DNA of 6,435 nt, from contig WFTX01000232.1 in the NCBI GenBank assembly GCA_015485235.1, positions 1 through 6,435 of the forward strand, given 5' to 3'. The notes beneath the pieces were generated by a model. The model was not told the DNA's origin, did not search any database, and was given only the letters and a program-made list of their open reading frames with translations. The position numbers and the translations under genes are program-made. This stretch comes from Nitrospirota bacterium. Its GTDB lineage: Bacteria; Nitrospirota; Thermodesulfovibrionia; Thermodesulfovibrionales; JdFR-85. This document shows, one piece after another, positions 5,881-6,435 of the stretch (position 1 is the first letter of the stretch; each line of letters begins with the position of its first letter).

Positions 5881-6354
5881 ATGACAGAATTTGATGGGAT
5901 ACAGGAAGAACACAACAAGATACCGAGGGGATGGTTACTCTTCTTCATCGGATTGATTGTATGGCTCGTGTGGTACATCTATTCCTTTACACCGGAGATC
6001 AGTGGATGGTCATATTACAAGAAATTTGAACAGGAGATGGCCGAAGCCAGGAAAATGCCTGAGGTTATACCGACCGAAAATCCCTATGAACACAATGAAA
6101 AAGCCATTGCCGAGGGCAGGGTTATATATACTGAAAACTGTTCCGCCTGTCATGGAGAGGACCTGAAAGGCGGAGTAGGGCCGGACCTCACGGAACATCT
6201 GAAGTACGGAGAAACAGACAACAAGAAGTTCGAGTCTATCGCCAAAGGGAGAGGAGGTGGTATGCCTCCCTTTGGTCAGCAGTTGGGGAGGGACAGGATC
6301 TGGAAGGTCCTGGCGTATGTTGACTCTGTAAGGGAGTACGGGAAACCACACTGA
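5881..6354 (+). CDS. ccoP: CcoP-like membrane-anchored cytochrome c with a single heme domain
   Basis: A 157-residue protein, about half the length of classical CcoP (about 300, two c domains). The N-terminus DGIQEEHNKIPRGWLLFF followed by a membrane helix (about 17-36) is the recognisable CcoP anchor (compare D-G-I-x-E-x-x-N-x-x-P-R-W-W). A linker at 45-75 precedes one class I cytochrome c domain with C87-S-A-C90-H91 and Met ligand M128 (GGGMPPF). It would carry electrons from soluble donors to the oxidase core. Only one CxxCH is present; the 'missing' second domain has its counterpart at the C-terminus of the ccoO product. The two domains share EG..I....C..CHGED..GG.GP.LT and, near the end, IWKV. 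Translation starts after AGGAGGT at 5870-5876, 32 bases after ccoQ. Confidence 0.92.
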   Translation: MTEFDGIQEEHNKIPRGWLLFFIGLIVWLVWYIYSFTPEISGWSYYKKFEQEMAEARKMPEVIPTENPYEHNEKAIAEGRVIYTENCSACHGEDLKGGVGPDLTEHLKYGETDNKKFESIAKGRGGGMPPFGQQLGRDRIWKVLAYVDSVREYGKPH

Positions 6355-6435
6355 TGTAGATATATGGATCGCTGGCAACCACGCTGAGTATAACCTGAAT
6401 TGAGGATTTTGCAGTATAGGCGAGGGGCAAAGGGC
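6355..6435. other. Downstream 81 bases without a supported gene
   Basis: No start codon with a convincing ribosome site, no intrinsic terminator hairpin with a T-run and no RNA gene is seen before the window ends. The cbb3 operon may continue beyond it; assembly genes such as ccoGHIS are not in this window. Confidence 0.4.

Noticed and set aside
1..6435. CRISPR arrays, insertion sequences, tRNA or rRNA genes
   Set aside because: No repeat-spacer periodicity, transposase, terminal inverted repeats or cloverleaf-like sequence was seen.

Overview
The window reads as a chromosomal segment of a Gram-negative, aerobically or microaerobically respiring bacterium with moderate GC. It carries two divergent gene groups. 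On the minus strand (95-2651), a DUF2064/CofC-like transferase is followed by an unrecognised 58-residue protein and then prolyl-tRNA synthetase (proS). On the plus strand (2856-6354), an Rrf2-family regulator leads a cbb3-type cytochrome oxidase cluster. Taxonomy can only be guessed. The bacterial-type ProRS with Cys pairs in its insertion domain, the DUF2064 protein and the divergent cbb3 would fit Nitrospirota or a Desulfobacterota-like lineage, but nothing here is decisive.

Minus-strand group. A near-consensus extended -10 promoter (2662-2690) fires leftward. Its predicted start point lies only 3-5 bases before the family-consistent ATG at 2651, so the transferase mRNA is probably leaderless. 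The 58-aa gene (1784-1960) and proS (95-1771) follow at gaps of 31 and 12 bases, each with a strong Shine-Dalgarno sequence.

Intergenic region 2652-2855. It holds the leftward promoter, an AT-rich stretch with three GAGATT copies, and a rightward TTGACA-N17-TAAAAT promoter. A perfect 9-bp inverted repeat brackets the rightward promoter, and a GTAAT-N13-ATTAC palindrome overlaps its -10. Both are candidate operators for the adjacent Rrf2 protein.

Plus-strand group. The order is rrf2, ccoN (heme-copper catalytic subunit), ccoO fused to an extra C-terminal cytochrome c domain, a 46-aa CcoQ-like membrane peptide, and a CcoP-like membrane cytochrome with one c domain instead of two. Total c-type hemes stay at three, as in canonical cbb3, but one heme domain sits on CcoO rather than CcoP. 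CcoN keeps its heme and copper ligands and the active-site Tyr, but has Gln where canonical cbb3 has Glu in the E-G-P motif. The Rrf2 protein has three Cys suited to an Fe-S cluster, so the natural hypothesis is an oxygen, redox or NO-sensing switch for this oxidase. The last 81 bases hold no gene that I can support.
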